Positions 59,655 to 60,000 of a DNA stretch of 60,000 nt are shown piece after piece. Source of the stretch: Liolophura sinensis. Taxonomy: Eukaryota > Mollusca > Polyplacophora > Chitonida > Chitonidae. Under the pieces are notes generated by a model. The model saw nothing but the letters and a program-made list of their open reading frames with translations, made no database searches and was not told the DNA's origin. The stretch covers positions 46,861,385-46,921,384 of the forward strand of contig NC_088295.1 of the NCBI RefSeq assembly GCF_032854445.1. The letters run 5' to 3'. The position numbers were made by a program, and so were the translations under genes. Every line of letters starts with the position of its first letter. The stretch's first letter is position 1.

Positions 59655-59985
59655 GCCTTGCAAAGGCCATTCAATGCAGAAACCACGGAATTAGGGCAGT
59701 CATTTTTTATCAGCCAGTAGATGTTACATAACTGGTTTATAATGGCAGCTTCACTTTTTGTTTGTGCTTTGCATTGGGCCTCCTCCATGGATTGTTTCTG
59801 ATGCAGAATTTTCACTGCACACTTGTGTCCATTTTGTCATTCAGTGTTCTCATGTTTAGTGATTGAGTCCAACTTTAGCATGGCATACCCATTTGTGAAG
59901 GCATTGTCGTGCCGGCATTGATTCAGCATGTGCAGAGCATCTGTCTTTTTGCGGTATCATATTTTACCCACGCTCGCTCAACCAG
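59655..59985 (-). pseudogene. Decayed hAT/ZNF862-type zinc-finger fragment
   Basis: On the minus strand, three frames can be read in order: W-L-V-E-R-A-W-V-K-Y-D-T-A-K with MLCTxC and an in-frame stop; then DNAFTNGYAMLKLDSITKHE; then MEEAQCKAQTKSEAAIINQL followed by YWLIKND. This order (W, YD, C-x2-C, NAFT-G, KH, then an A-Q-rich helix and YWL) is that of the TTF/BED-like zinc finger of hAT-derived proteins such as ZNF862 and KIAA1586 relatives. At least one stop and two frameshifts make it non-functional. Confidence 0.5.
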
Positions 59986-60000
59986 CCAAACATGTTAAAA

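Overview
This is an AT-rich animal nuclear DNA window with three spliced, conserved metazoan genes embedded in SINE- and MITE-rich non-coding DNA. Intron structure, tRNA-derived SINE families with tails like 'attcttgagtacggcgtaaaacacc', and foldback elements suggest a lophotrochozoan, most likely a mollusc. This is inference, and the species cannot be named from the window. There is a 200-N assembly gap at 32493-32692. No bacterial operon, CRISPR array, rRNA or intact tRNA gene was seen.

Left part, plus strand: the last five coding exons of a uracil phosphoribosyltransferase homolog (UPRT, 155-4758) end with a clear stop. Then come about 6 kb of non-coding DNA and an SH3BGR-family gene that starts at 10868. 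Its thioredoxin-fold domain is encoded by three exons. A small acidic exon follows, and then either one very large terminal exon (16566-18200, 544 codons, Glu/Lys/Arg-rich, nine copies of a MERLRRMRG-type motif) or two small downstream exons (20935-20976 and 23163-23192) that would give a short protein of about 147 residues.

Right part, minus strand: 31 coding exons of USP47, a ubiquitin-specific protease, run from 58625 down to 33416. Reading phase is continuous through all 31. The catalytic Cys and His boxes, the zinc-binding cysteines and the C-terminal region are all recognisable. The 5' exons lie beyond the right edge. The last exon was not found and may be inside the assembly gap. Past the gene, at the right edge, is a decayed zinc-finger fragment of hAT/ZNF862 type.

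The SH3BGR and USP47 genes are convergent, with about 10 kb between the last SH3BGR stop and the last recognised USP47 exon. UPRT and SH3BGR each carry one frameshift inside a conserved exon, whereas 3.9 kb of USP47 coding sequence carries none. The three genes have no obvious joint pathway, so this is an ordinary housekeeping neighbourhood. The most unusual features are the repeat-built SH3BGR tail, a 66-bp tandem array that includes the 3' end and splice donor of a USP47 exon, and the modular SINE and foldback families.
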